Assembly (NCBI RefSeq): GCF_900496995.4
Contig: NC_044018.1
Location: forward strand, 27,992,858-28,056,857
DNA: 64,000 bases
Source: Aquila chrysaetos chrysaetos
Taxonomy: Eukaryota > Chordata > Aves > Accipitriformes > Accipitridae
Direction: 5' to 3'
Positions 10,903 through 19,663 of this stretch are shown here, one piece after another; the stretch's first letter is position 1, and each line of letters opens with the position of its first letter. The notes beneath the pieces were generated by a model. The model worked only from the letters and a program-made list of their open reading frames with translations. It was not told the DNA's origin and did not search any database. Position numbers and translations under genes: made by a program.

Positions 10903-12864
10903 ATGGGGGAGCTCCTTCCCTCCCCATCAGTCCCTGGTGCCCGCAACACCTCCTGCTATGGTGTCCGCAGCAGGGGGAAGATGGTGCCTGGGTGCAGCTC
11001 GTCTTCTTGGGACTGCGTCGTGGCACGCTGTTTGGAAAAGAACAGCCAGGAGCTGCAGCAGCTGGAGAGGCAGGTGGCCCAGATGAAGGCAAGTTCACAG
11101 AACCATAGTCTGGCTGAGGTTGGAAGGGACCTCTGGGGATGATCTGGTCTCGTCCCATGCCCCGGCTCAGGTGCGGTCACCTAGAGCCAGCTGCTCAGGA
11201 CCATGTCCAGATGTGGACTGTGTCCAGAGTTGGGCCTGGGGGTCCCTCTGTCTGCCTGCAGGGCTGGGAAAGAGAGGGGACGCGAGGGCAAAGGCAGTGC
11301 CCGAGGGCAGCCGCGAAGGGATAATGCGGAGGGGAGTGCCCTTGTGGAGTGTCCCGGTGCCCTGATGGCTCCTCCTCCTCCCCCCCTCCTCTCTCGCAGG
11401 AGCACTTTCAAATGGCAAAGAGGGAGGCAGCCGCAAGCCTGGAAGTGGCGCAGAAGTTACCCTTTCCGGCGCATGGCTCCCTGCGACGTCGCCCGCTGGC
11501 TTCGCAGAGGGAGCAGTGGTCGGAGGTGGCAGAAGCTCTTCAGGAGCAGGCTCTGATCAATGAGGTACTGGGGACAGGAGGGACGGGGGCTTAACACGTT
11601 TGTGGGGGAACCCCTCTCTTAGAAGAGGCATGGCACGGATCCTTAACCAGGGCCTTTGCTTCTGCAGCTGCTCAGGAACAAGCTCCAGCACCTGCTGGAG
11701 AGACAGGCAGGTCTCCAAGAGCCAACAGCTTTGTGAGTGCCAACGGGGCCCTGACTGAAATCTGGGGCAGGGGGGTCGGGGGGGTTGCTGAGCAGCACTG
11801 GGCAGGCCTCTGCTGCTCACAGACATCTTTCTGGCTCCTCCAGCCTGCTCTGGAGAGCCCTTTGACTTTGCGTAAGCGGCTCAAAACAACACTGAGCATC
11901 TCGGGACTCCTGGAAGCAGCTCTGAGCAGCTCCCAGGCTCTCCTCCGTGCCCTCCGGGCCTGGGGTGCGGGGTGGGTCTGTGCGGTGCCGGGATGCCGGG
12001 GCTGGCTGGTGCCAGCCCCAGCAGAGGCTGGGCAGCACCCTGGCTCTCTGCTGGCCACCCAGGGGTTCACCGTGCTGGCCAAGGTCTCTTCTCACAGCCC
12101 AAACCCCGTGGTGTCCGTAGCAGGGGGAAGACGGCGCAGGCAGACATGGCAGGCGAGAGCCTGCTGCAGGAGCTGGTGGCTGCGCGGCTGGTAGGACAGA
12201 CAACCCCACTGTGGGCCTTGGGGAGGGAAGGGTCTGCACTGTGCCCAGGGGACATGGGGGCACTCACTGATCTCAGCAGGGACGAGGGAGGGGGTCTGAG
12301 CCCCCAGACCTCAGCTGCCTCACGCACCCCAACGCATGTCCCTGTGTGCCTTGGCTTGTAGGAGGAGCAGCTGGCGTCAAGGAGGCATAAGGTCACTTCT
12401 TGGCTGCGGTGAGTTGCTCTGGGGGCTCGGGGTGACGGGGCTCTTCCCTACGCAGCGGGATGCCCGTGCCAGTGGTCCAAGGGCATTGGGCAGCTTTGGA
12501 CTTGTCAGGGATCAAGTACTTCAGGATTTCTTTTCTTCCTTGCTTGGGCAGCATAGCAGGGGATTTTGGGGGCCCACTGGGGAGATGTACAGCAGAGCCT
12601 CACCCCAGTCCCAAGCAGGATGTGTTGTGCCCAGCACGGTGCAAGGTCCCACGGTGGCATTCAAAGAGGGTGGTTGTCGAGAGCTGGAGACAAATTTACC
12701 CCCTGCTCGGCCTAACCTTTCTCCTGTCCCGCAGGAGATTTCTTCTGTTCCTCGCCTTCCTGCAGATCGCCATCCTCATCTTGGTCCTCCTGAAGAGGGA
12801 CATCCTCAGTGGAGTGCTGACAGACGCCTTTGGGAGCTGCCCAGTGAGGTCCCAGTTCTCTTGA
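10903..12864 (+). CDS. gene X copy 1: coiled-coil, tail-anchored membrane protein
   Basis: Supported exons are 10903-11088, 11400-11564, 11668-11732, 12098-12190, 12362-12408 and 12735-12864. The first intron starts with GC (AAG|GCAAGT), the usual GC-AG type; the others start with GT. The ATG at 10903 is the first after the TATA box. Exons 1-3 give SQELQQLERQVAQMK, EHFQMAKREAAASLEVAQ and LLRNKLQHLLERQAG, strongly coiled-coil. The last exon gives an 18-residue hydrophobic span (FLLFLAFLQIAILILVLL), a short tail and a TGA that runs directly into AATAAA. A further exon near 11844-11960 (ESPLTLRKRLKTTLS…) is likely, but its phase does not fit the 11732 donor, so the middle of the model is unresolved. 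I do not recognise the family. A tail-anchored ER or nuclear-envelope protein is the plain reading. Confidence 0.6.
11089..11235 (-). repeat. CR1 3'-end fragment in gene X intron 1
   Basis: TCACAGAACCATAG…GGTTGGAAGGGACCTCTGG is the reverse complement of a CR1 3' end. It begins 6 bases after the GC donor of gene X exon 1, so the insertion abuts the splice site. The same fragment is in the second copy at about 25169-25315, so it predates the duplication. Confidence 0.8.
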
Positions 12865-12870
12865 AATAAA
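12865..12870 (+). terminator. polyadenylation signal of gene X, copy 1
   Basis: AATAAA starts on the base after the TGA stop (12862-12864), leaving a very short 3' UTR. The same arrangement is present in the second copy at about 26962. Confidence 0.7.
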
Positions 12871-14010
12871 ACTAGAAAGAGAACAAAGAAATCTGTGATT
12901 GTAGGACAAGCGCGTCACCTTGTCAACGTTACGTAAGAAAAACCACCATGTAAAGATGGCTTTGAAGCCATGTGCAAGGGACCTTGACTGACAAGAAGGG
13001 GAAGGGCCTTGCTGTTGGAAGGGGAGGCCGCTGTCGTCGGTGCCCTTAGGAGCCTCCTGGGCTGCTTATGTCCTGCTGTCGTCCCTCCAGCAGGTCTCTC
13101 CGAAATCCCCCATGAGGACCAGGGCCCACGAGAACATGAGGCTGCTCCTACCTGTCTGTTGAGGGCCTCACCCGCTTCTTCTCCCCGGTCAGGCAGCCTG
13201 TGGCAGGCACCCACTGCAACGTCACCCTTCCCTGTCTGCTCTTTAGTCCTTACCCAGGAGCCCTCAGTCAGCTCTTCACCCATCCCCAGGCAGAGCTCCA
13301 CGCTCTCCAGCTGCTCCCTCACATAAAGGGCAACTCCCGTCCTCCTTGTGCTGGCCTGTCCCTCCAGAAGAGCCTGTGTCCCTCCAGTGCTCACCCCAGT
13401 CCTGGCCGCCATCCCCACAAGATCATGGCCCAGCAACTGCCCCCAGGGCTCAAACCCACCAGGGCCAGAGGTGGCCCCCACCCCAGGGAAGCCCCCGCGC
13501 TGGGGGGACAGGACTGGTGTGAGGGGATGCAGCCAGGGCTCCGTCCCCAGTGCCCACTCTGCATGCTGGGGGGTCCCTCTGCCCCCCTCACCTCTGGCTT
13601 GAGGGGGTCGCAGCCCCATGGCTGGATCTACTCAGGGTTAGTTTTGCACCAGGTTCTCCCTCACCAAGAACGAGGTTCCCCCCTTCCATCCCCCAGTCCC
13701 AGCAATAATCATCTCCACCAGCCTGTGGGGGGGCCATGCGCCCCTGCCCCAGGCCACCCCCACCCGCTCGGGGTCATCCCCATCCCACACACACACACTA
13801 CCTCCTGCCCCACGGCTGGCAACGAGGAGACGTTCTCCCCGTGGGTCGCAGCTTTCTGACAGAGCAATTGGATTTAGTGCACCGAGGAGGCTGCGGGGGG
13901 GGGTGGGGTGGGGGGGTTATGCACCATGAAAAGACACATTTAAAACCCAGCAGCTGGGCCGCGCTCATGCCCCACAGCCTAGAGGACATGCTGACACGGA
14001 TACACTTTGA
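12871..14010. other. region between convergent genes X and Y
   Basis: GC-rich non-coding DNA with a short (CA)n near 13785-13800. Long open frames exist on both strands (for example 13200-13859 plus and 12915-13619 minus), but they overlap and are proline/serine/glycine-rich, with no recognisable domain. CR1-like words appear around 13130-13450, where the plus strand resembles the reverse complement of a CR1 3' region, so part of this is probably old CR1. Confidence 0.4.
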
Positions 14011-14017
14011 GCTGAGC

Positions 14018-14507
14018 TGTTTATTGGGGTAAATCGGGGGTGTACAGAGACACCACCACCCCCGCCCCGAGGTGGGAATGGAGGGGTGGGGAGGACCCCT
14101 CCAGCCCCCATGCTGGGCAGGGGGGCAGAGCCAGGGTGTATACACGCAGGGGCTGGTACCTGCTTGGGGAGGGAGAGATTCCCAGAGGGTCGCAGGGCCC
14201 TGGCGGCGGCAGGGATGCCCGATGCGAGGGTGACTCCAGGGTGCTGGCACTTCTGCAGCTGCTTGACACGGGCATCTATGTCCACAAAGTTGTCCTCTAC
14301 AACAGCCAGGTTTTCCTTCATTGTCTGCTGGACCTGGGGGGGGGGGGCGAGTGGGGAAGGGGGTGAGCGGCGGGGGCAGGAAGGGGATCCCACTCCAGCC
14401 CAGTGGGTGTTGGTGGGACCCACCTCGGCCAGCAGCATGGTGTTGGCCTTGAGAGCACCCGCTATCTCCTGCTGCGTGGTGTCCAAGTGCATGAGGACCT
14501 GCCCAAA
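14018..14507 (-). CDS. gene Y copy 1: 3' exons of a coiled-coil protein
   Basis: Two phase-0 minus-strand exons are clear. 14507-14424 encodes 28 residues ([19 protein letters not shown]…) and ends GAG|GTGGGT. 14333-14160 follows a C-rich tract ending CCAG and encodes 58 residues ([19 protein letters not shown]…LSLPKQ), ending CAG|GTACC. Lengths are exact multiples of three. AATAAA on this strand at 14023-14018 gives the likely transcript end. The peptide is a helical coiled coil. I do not recognise the family. A last coding exon between 14160 and 14018 is expected but cannot be placed. Upstream exons are absent: an LTR starts 51 bases away. It converges with gene X. Confidence 0.55.
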
Positions 14508-14558
14508 CTGTGTGCTGGGAGTTTTACCGAAATCCGGAATAAAACTCCTTAATACCAT

Positions 14559-15073
14559 TGTGAAGTTAAGAAGCAGGCACTTCGTTTATTGCAGTCCTGG
14601 GGACACAGGGGATCGCTCCTCCAAAGGCATGTCCAACTTAATATCAAAAATCCATCAGTTTTTATAGACTTTTTCTGTCGGGTCATTGTTACATGAGCTC
14701 TTTACATAAAAATGCATAGTATGCCCGTTCTTAAATGTAACCTTTATAATGATTGGTCCTTTGGTTATATAACCTTATCACTATTCTTGTTTAAAAACAC
14801 TGATGGGTCAATTTCTTCGCTCTACTGATTGGAGTCTTTGATACTCAAATCAAGATGGGAAGGGTAAGGGGGTTTCCAAGCAGCAAACTGGTGTCCCTGA
14901 TGGTTTCCTTAGTTTCTTGAAACAAAACAGAAAAACCAGGAACTTCCTGGTGAGGTTTCTGTGGTTAGCTATTTCAAACAATATTAAGGTTCCTATAGTC
15001 ACCACAGAACAGAGTTCCTAAAGCCTCTATGGCTACATTTCAAACTTGACAATCCTATACATTATGCTTCACA
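14559..15073 (-). mobile_element. solo LTR of an endogenous retrovirus
   Basis: The element has perfect 7-base inverted ends (TGTGAAG at 14559-14565, CTTCACA at 15067-15073), the TG…CA form of retroviral LTRs. Read on the minus strand, AATAAA lies about 35 bases before the end, as expected for R/U5. No internal genes are adjacent, so it is a solo LTR. I see no clear target-site duplication. In the second copy of the duplication only its first 16-18 bases remain before the sequence diverges. Confidence 0.75.
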
Positions 15074-15110
15074 ATTTTACTTCTTAATCAAACCTAACTC
15101 TAGTATGTGA

Positions 15111-15556
15111 TTAAATCTTGATTTCTTTACCAGAATATTTGCAACACCATGTCCCCGTGATTGCTGCTCTCAATCCACTCATGGCCCAGCCTGTATCTCT
15201 GCTTGGGATTGCCCCGAGCCACGTGCAGGACCTTGCGCTTGGCCTCGTGAACGCCATGAGGTTCACACGGGCCCACCTCTCAAGCCTGTCAAGGTCGCTC
15301 TGGACGGCATCCCTTCCCTCCAGCGTGTCGACCGCACCACACAGCTTGGCGTTGTCGGCAAACTTGCTGAGGGTGCGCTCGATCCCACGGTCCATGTCGC
15401 CGACAAAGGTGTTAAACAGCCCCGGTCCCAAGACCGACCCCTGAGGAACACCACTCGTCACTGCTCTCCACTTGGACTTCGAGCCGTTGACTCTGCAACT
15501 CTTTGAGTGCGCCCATCCAGCCAATTCCTGATCCACCGCGTGGTCCATCTGTCAAA
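15111..15556 (-). mobile_element. CR1 LINE fragment, reverse-transcriptase region
   Basis: The minus strand encodes VTSGVPQGSVLGPGLFNTF, then TLSKFADNAKLCGAVDTLEG and LDRLERWARVNLMAF, which are CR1 reverse-transcriptase motifs. The catalytic YADD-type box reads FADN, consistent with a decayed copy. The frame falls apart towards 15111. The upstream side is cut by the gap at 15557. Confidence 0.85.
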
Positions 15557-15656
15557 NNNNNNNNNNNNNNNNNNNNNNNNNNNNNNNNNNNNNNNNNNNN
15601 NNNNNNNNNNNNNNNNNNNNNNNNNNNNNNNNNNNNNNNNNNNNNNNNNNNNNNNN
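15557..15656. other. assembly gap (100 N)
   Basis: Exactly 100 N, a conventional placeholder of unknown true size. It separates the CR1 fragment from the F-box exon. Confidence 1.
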
Positions 15657-15842
15657 GGGCCGGGCGCTCTTGGCGGCGGGGGGGGAGAGGGGTGCAGAGG
15701 TGGCGCCAGGCGGCCTCGCTGTCGCACGCCTCGTGGAGGCAGTGGCAGGTCTGGCCCGGTCTCAGCAGGTCGGGCAGCGTCAGGAAGGAGATGACGCGCA
15801 GCGGCTGTGGGGAGGGCGGCTGTGGGGTTGCCTCGGCTGCGG
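15657..15842 (-). pseudogene. FBXO24: FBXO24-like F-box exon, copy 1, with damaged upstream mini-exon
   Basis: A minus-strand exon begins at 15804 after CCTCCCCACAG and runs into the gap. It encodes PLRVISFLTLPDLLRPGQTC, then CLHEACDSEAAWRHLC. This is an F-box, the SKP1-binding motif of SCF ubiquitin ligases, and its GQTC, HE.CD and WR..C positions match FBXO24 best. In the two later copies the preceding 46-base exon (RGNPTAAIQRPPPEM) and its donor are intact; here about 110 bases between two CCGCC words are missing, removing most of that exon, its donor and the intron. The RCC1-type repeats expected after the F-box are not in the window. FBXO24 is testis-biased in mammals. Confidence 0.75.
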
Positions 15843-16299
15843 GGAGGGGATGTGGGTGAGGTGGTGGCGGGCAGCCCCACGGCAAGCATCACCCCCCACC
15901 CATCCTCGCGCGCTCCACCGTCACACCGGCGGCCTCACCGTCACCCTGGCAGCCTCACCGGCACGTCCTCGTCACCGCCTGGCGAGTGCCGGCAGCGATA
16001 GCGGCAAGAAGCCCGGTGGCCCATGGCTGCTGTCTAGCGGCACGGCCATGGGATACTGACTCTCTGTGAGCCGGGGGCTCCCATGGGAGACTGGGGGGTT
16101 CTGGAGCATGGGGGTGGGTGCGGGGGAGTGGGGGGCAGGGATGGAGGGGGGAAGAGGGGCCGCAGGTCTGGGCCCAGGGGCTGCTGGGCCCTCGGGCAGG
16201 CCCCATGTGCGCCATGTTGAGGCTCGGCCTGGCCGCCAGCAGAGCCCGCCTTCTTCTCACATGGGTCTTCACCGGCATAGGTTTGGGGGGCTGTCAGTC

Positions 16300-16830
16300 T
16301 CCTCTCCTGAGGTGATGCTGCCTCTGATTGGTCACCTAGGCTGTCACTCTGCCCTGGTTTGACGCCTGCCCTTCCCTGAGGGCTGCCTCTGAGCAGCCCC
16401 AGGTGGTCAGGCTGCCCAGGTGCAGTTCACCTGAGGTGACGCTCTCCCCGACTGGCCCACTGGGCTGTCACTCTGACCTGGTCTGGGGCTCGCACGGCCC
16501 ATCCCTGAGGTGATGCTGCCTCTGACTGGCTGCCTGGGGTGGTCACCCCTCCCGCCACCAACAGTGCCCGCCCTGCCCTGAGGGGACGTTTCATCTGGCT
16601 GGCTGCCTGGGATTTCCCCCTTGCTCCTCCCATCAAATGATGGGTCAGACAGTTTATTCAATCTTCCGTGTGCTGCTCTCCCACCAGGCGTGATTGGTGG
16701 AGCCAGCATGCCCCGCCCCCACACGCTGCCCAGCTTTTTCGACTCTTGCCCCCTTTCCTGCAGGCCTCAAAGCCTGATTGGTTGCCTACGTATCAATCAC
16801 GTGCCTTGCCTTGCCCCCACCTCCTCAAAT
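16300..16830. repeat. diverged tandem repeat with repeated inverted CCAAT boxes
   Basis: The phrase CTGAGGTGA.GCT.. followed by GA(T/C)TGG recurs at about 16309, 16431 and 16504. Further ATTGG words follow at about 16691 (GTGATTGGTGGAG) and 16774 (CTGATTGGTTGCC). ATTGG is the NF-Y CCAAT box in reverse. The array is repeated in unit 3 at about 20280-20790. Promoter function is only suggested. Confidence 0.5.
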
Positions 16831-16904
16831 GCGATTGCCTGTCCCGGGTCCCCTGACTCCCCACAGGCTACCAGGCGGATGTTGCCAGGCGACAAGCTCC
16901 GCTT

Positions 16905-17215
16905 TAGGGTTTAGACCCTCACTTGAAACCGTGGGCCCTAAAAAAAGGCTATGGGTCATAAAAGACAGGTTTGGACCCTAAAAATGAGGATTTCGGCCCT
17001 AAAAAGGGGGCGTTGGGCACTCAAAAGAATGGGCTAGGTGCTAAAAAGGAAGCTTTGGACCCTGAAAAGGGAGGGGAACCTCTTGGTTCCTCTGTGACCC
17101 CCAGAAAGGAAGCTTTGGTCGTGAATATAGGGGCTTTGGGCACTCCAATGGAGGCTTCCAGCTGTAAGAGAGGGCTTTGGACCCTCAAAATGAGAGGAGG
17201 GGTCCTGTGTAATCA
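16905..17215. repeat. degenerate minisatellite with CCCTAAAA core
   Basis: Units of about 20-27 bases share a GGACCCTAAAAA-like core (for example near 16937, 16974, 16997 and 17057). The copy in unit 3 lies at about 20880-21185. The TTTAGGGTTTAG word near 16902 is telomere-like but isolated. Confidence 0.55.
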
Positions 17216-17350
17216 AAATAACCAAAACGTCTCGTGATGTTCCAAGCCAGACTAGTCAAAAGGACTCAACGAGACGATGAACGCAACTGCACATTCACAG
17301 GAGATGGCATTAGGTGACACAAAATTTTGTGTGCTGGGGTGGGCGGGCTC

Positions 17351-17755
17351 TGAAATGTGTTCATCTGATTCGTGTCAATATAAACAGTGCTAGGGCCGCA
17401 TAATAAAATGTGACCCTCACTGTAACCATTTTGTCGGTCCTCGTATAACCGCAGGCCAGGAGGAAACAGATGATATGTATATAGTTCTTTTTTGCCAGCC
17501 CCAAACCGGTTTTGTTGTTAACTGCGCAGTGTTAAACAAGAGATCCTAGGGGAGAACTGAGGCATTTATCATAGTATTAAGCGAGGTTACGAACGGGGTG
17601 ATCTTTAGTATGTATGAATAGAGGGTGTATTGAAGTGGCAGTGTGTGAGCAATTTGTTATATGCACTTGTTGGGGGGGGAGGTGTCCGTTGCGGCCTTGC
17701 TTGGCTTTTGATGGCCACAGCTGGTGCTGTGCGGGGTGTCGCCTGTTGCACAGGA
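17351..17755. repeat. element R, copy 1 (405 bp)
   Basis: It starts TGAAATGTGTTCATCTG and ends CTGTTGCACAGGA. It recurs at 19259-19663 and 21324-21728 with exactly the same length. AATAAA (about 17401) and a TATATAG word are inside. TG…CA-type ends would fit a solo LTR, but I cannot confirm that. Confidence 0.8.
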
Positions 17756-17862
17756 CGCGCAGCGGCTGTGGGGAGGGGCGGAGAGCATCAACCCTGGGAT
17801 CCCCCCCCTGCTTTGAGGGGGAGACCCCAGCCCCACCACCCCCCCCCGCTCAATCCACTCAC

Positions 17863-17908
17863 CATCTCGGGGGGGGGACGCTGGATGGCGGCTGTGGGGT
17901 TGCCTCGG
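17863..17908 (-). pseudogene. FBXO24: FBXO24-like mini-exon, copy 2
   Basis: A 46-base minus-strand exon runs from acceptor CCTCCCCGCAG to donor ATG|GTGAGT. It encodes RGNPTAAIQRPPPEM, which aligns with the residues just before the F-box in FBXO24 (…GNP..IQ..PPE.). About 110 bases further, the acceptor and first 12 bases of the F-box exon are present, then the sequence switches into element R at 17755/17756. This copy therefore cannot make an F-box. Confidence 0.7.
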
Positions 17909-18435
17909 CTGCGGGGAGGGGATGTGGGTGAGGTTGGTGGCGGGCAGCCCCACGGCAAGCATCACCCCCCACCCATCCTCGGCGCGCTCCACCGTCACAA
18001 CCGTCGGTCCTCACCCGTCACCCTGTGCAGCCTCCCGCACTTCCTCGTTCACCGCCTTTCTAGTGCCCGGCATGCGATAGCGGCAAGAAGCCCGGTGGCC
18101 CATGGCTGCTGTCTAGTGGCACGGCCATGGGATACTGACTGTCTGTGAGCCGGGGGCTCCCATGGAGACTGGGGGGGTTCTGGAGCATGGGGGTGGGTGC
18201 GGGAGTGGGGGGCAGGGATGGAGGGGGGGAAGAGGGGCCGCAGGTCTGGGCCCAGGGCTGCTGGGCCTCGGGGCAGGCCCCTTGTGCGCCAGGTTGAGGC
18301 TCGGCCTGGCCCCCGGCTGATGGCAGACGCTGCCTCTGCTCCTGCACGGTCAAGGGAGGCAGCAGCTGCTGAGAGGGAGTGACGCACGACGTTGGTGGCT
18401 GTTGGTGGCAGCGTTTGCTTGCCATCCCTGCAGCC

Positions 18436-18710
18436 ATGAGCCGGGACAGTGCGGGACCGGGGACCGGGGCGCGCAGCCGCCCCTCGCCCTGCCGGGGCCC
18501 GGCGCAGAAGGATGAGCACAGGCGGCAGCTGGAGAGGCTGCAGGCTGAGCTGGAGGCTGAGCGACTCCGCTCCCAAGAGCTGTGCCGCCGCTTTGCCGCC
18601 GAAACTCGCAAGCTGAAGGAGGCCGCAGAGCGGGATCGGCAGCTCCTGGCCGAACGGCTACACTCCAAATGGGAGCAGCGGCAGGCACGGGAGCTCCAGC
18701 GGCTGCGGGA
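18436..18710 (+). CDS. RIMBP3: RIMBP3-like N-terminus, truncated by gap
   Basis: From ATG at 18436 there are 91 open codons up to the gap. The peptide begins MSRDSAGPGTGARSRPSP and continues into a coiled coil, RRQLERLQAELEAERLRSQE, then FAAETRKLKEAAERDRQLLA and RLHSKWEQRQARELQRLRE. The order and spacing of these blocks match the N-terminus of RIM-binding protein 3, which in mammals is testis-specific, sits at the sperm-head manchette and has C-terminal SH3 and fibronectin III domains. Those domains are not in the window. It is head-to-head with the FBXO24-like exon at 17863-17908. TSPOAP1/RIMBP1 relatives are the alternative. A TGACGCACGACG word 50-60 bases upstream could be a CRE-like site. 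Confidence 0.75.
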
Positions 18711-18810
18711 NNNNNNNNNNNNNNNNNNNNNNNNNNNNNNNNNNNNNNNNNNNNNNNNNNNNNNNNNNNNNNNNNNNNNNNNNNNNNNNNNNNNNNNNNN
18801 NNNNNNNNNN
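18711..18810. other. assembly gap (100 N)
   Basis: Placeholder gap cutting the RIMBP3-like coding sequence. Sequence after the gap is AT-richer and unrelated in composition, so more than 100 bases is probably missing. Confidence 1.
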
Positions 18811-19258
18811 AACTTGCCCCCCCGCGATGTTTGAGACGTTAACGCCTTCAGTCTCTGACAGCGCGCTCTGGAAAACAAAGCTCCAGCTCCGTCTGCCCGC
18901 CGGTCGGGAAGTCAAGTGAAGCAGATTCCAAAGTTAAATTGCACTAATTGGAACTGATTCTTTAGTACACCAACTTCAGCTGGACCTTCTGGAAAATCTG
19001 AGGATGATATTAACGGCTTTGATCTTCACGTTCGTGAGGGATTTCAAATTTTAAACATCGCTCTGACCTACAGTGCAAAGCTACCAGGCGTCCGCGCTTT
19101 TCCCCAGTTTCTTTCAATTAAAGAAATTATCAAGTGACATTTCTGTGCTTTTGCCGCACCCAAAAGTAAATGCAGCATTGCTCTTTTGCAGGCCAGTTAA
19201 AACCTGGCTCTAGGCAAAGAAGGAATTTGGTATTCGTAGAATCCTAGAATGGTTTGTG
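18811..19258. other. unassigned sequence with a CR1 tail remnant
   Basis: No coding similarity is seen. TAGAATCCTAGAATGGTTTG at about 19237-19256 is a CR1 3'-tail word, and element R copy 2 follows immediately. The left edge is a gap, so the context is unreliable. Confidence 0.4.
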
Positions 19259-19663
19259 TGAAATGTGTTCATCTGATTTGTGTCAATATAAACAATGCTA
19301 GGGCCGCATAATAAAATGTGACCCTCACTGTAACCATTTTGTCGGTCCTCGTATAACCGCAGGCCAGGAGGAAACAGATGATATGTATATAGTTCTTTTT
19401 TGCCAGCCCCAAACCGGTTTTGTTGTTAACTGCGCAGTGTTAAACAAGAGATCCTAGGGGAGAACTGAGGCATTTATCATAGTATTAAGCGAGGTTACGA
19501 ACGGGGTGATCTTTAGTATGTATGAATAGAGGGTGTATTGAAGTGGCAGTGTGTGAGCAATTTGTTATATGCACTTGTTGGGGGGGGAGGTGTCCGTTGC
19601 GGCCTTGCTTGGCTTTTGATGGCCACAGCTGGTGCTGTGCGGGGTGTCGCCTGTTGCACAGGA
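19259..19663. repeat. element R, copy 2 (405 bp)
   Basis: Same 405-base element as at 17351. Its left flank is a CR1 tail, unlike the other two copies, whose left flanks match each other. Its right flank is the 12-base edge of the FBXO24 F-box exon, as in copy 1. Confidence 0.85.

Larger units (their letters stand above)
8658..14576. repeat. large segmental duplication, copy 1
   Basis: This interval recurs in the same orientation at 22741-28677, displaced by about 14,080 bases. Differences are a few substitutions and small length changes, denser around the last exons of gene X. It starts just before the acceptor of the third RAP1GDS1 exon (shared word CTTGTCTCGCACAG) and ends 18 bases inside the LTR at 14559. 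It carries gene X, gene Y and the RAP1GDS1 exon. Confidence 0.95.
15796..17755. repeat. tandem amplification unit 1 (FBXO24 5' flank + element R)
   Basis: This 1.96-kb stretch matches 19664-21728 base for base apart from small indels and the ~110-base loss near 15818. A shorter third match, 17756 to about 18335, lies between them. It contains the FBXO24 exon edge, a CCAAT-rich stretch, a CCCTAAAA-rich stretch and element R. Confidence 0.9.

Noticed and set aside
12915..13859. Opposed open frames of 219-234 codons between genes X and Y
   Set aside because: Overlapping on both strands, low complexity and partly CR1-like; no start or splice evidence.
16895..16912. Telomere-like TTTAGGGTTTAG word
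   Set aside because: A single occurrence per unit, part of the CCCTAAAA degenerate repeat and not a TTAGGG array.
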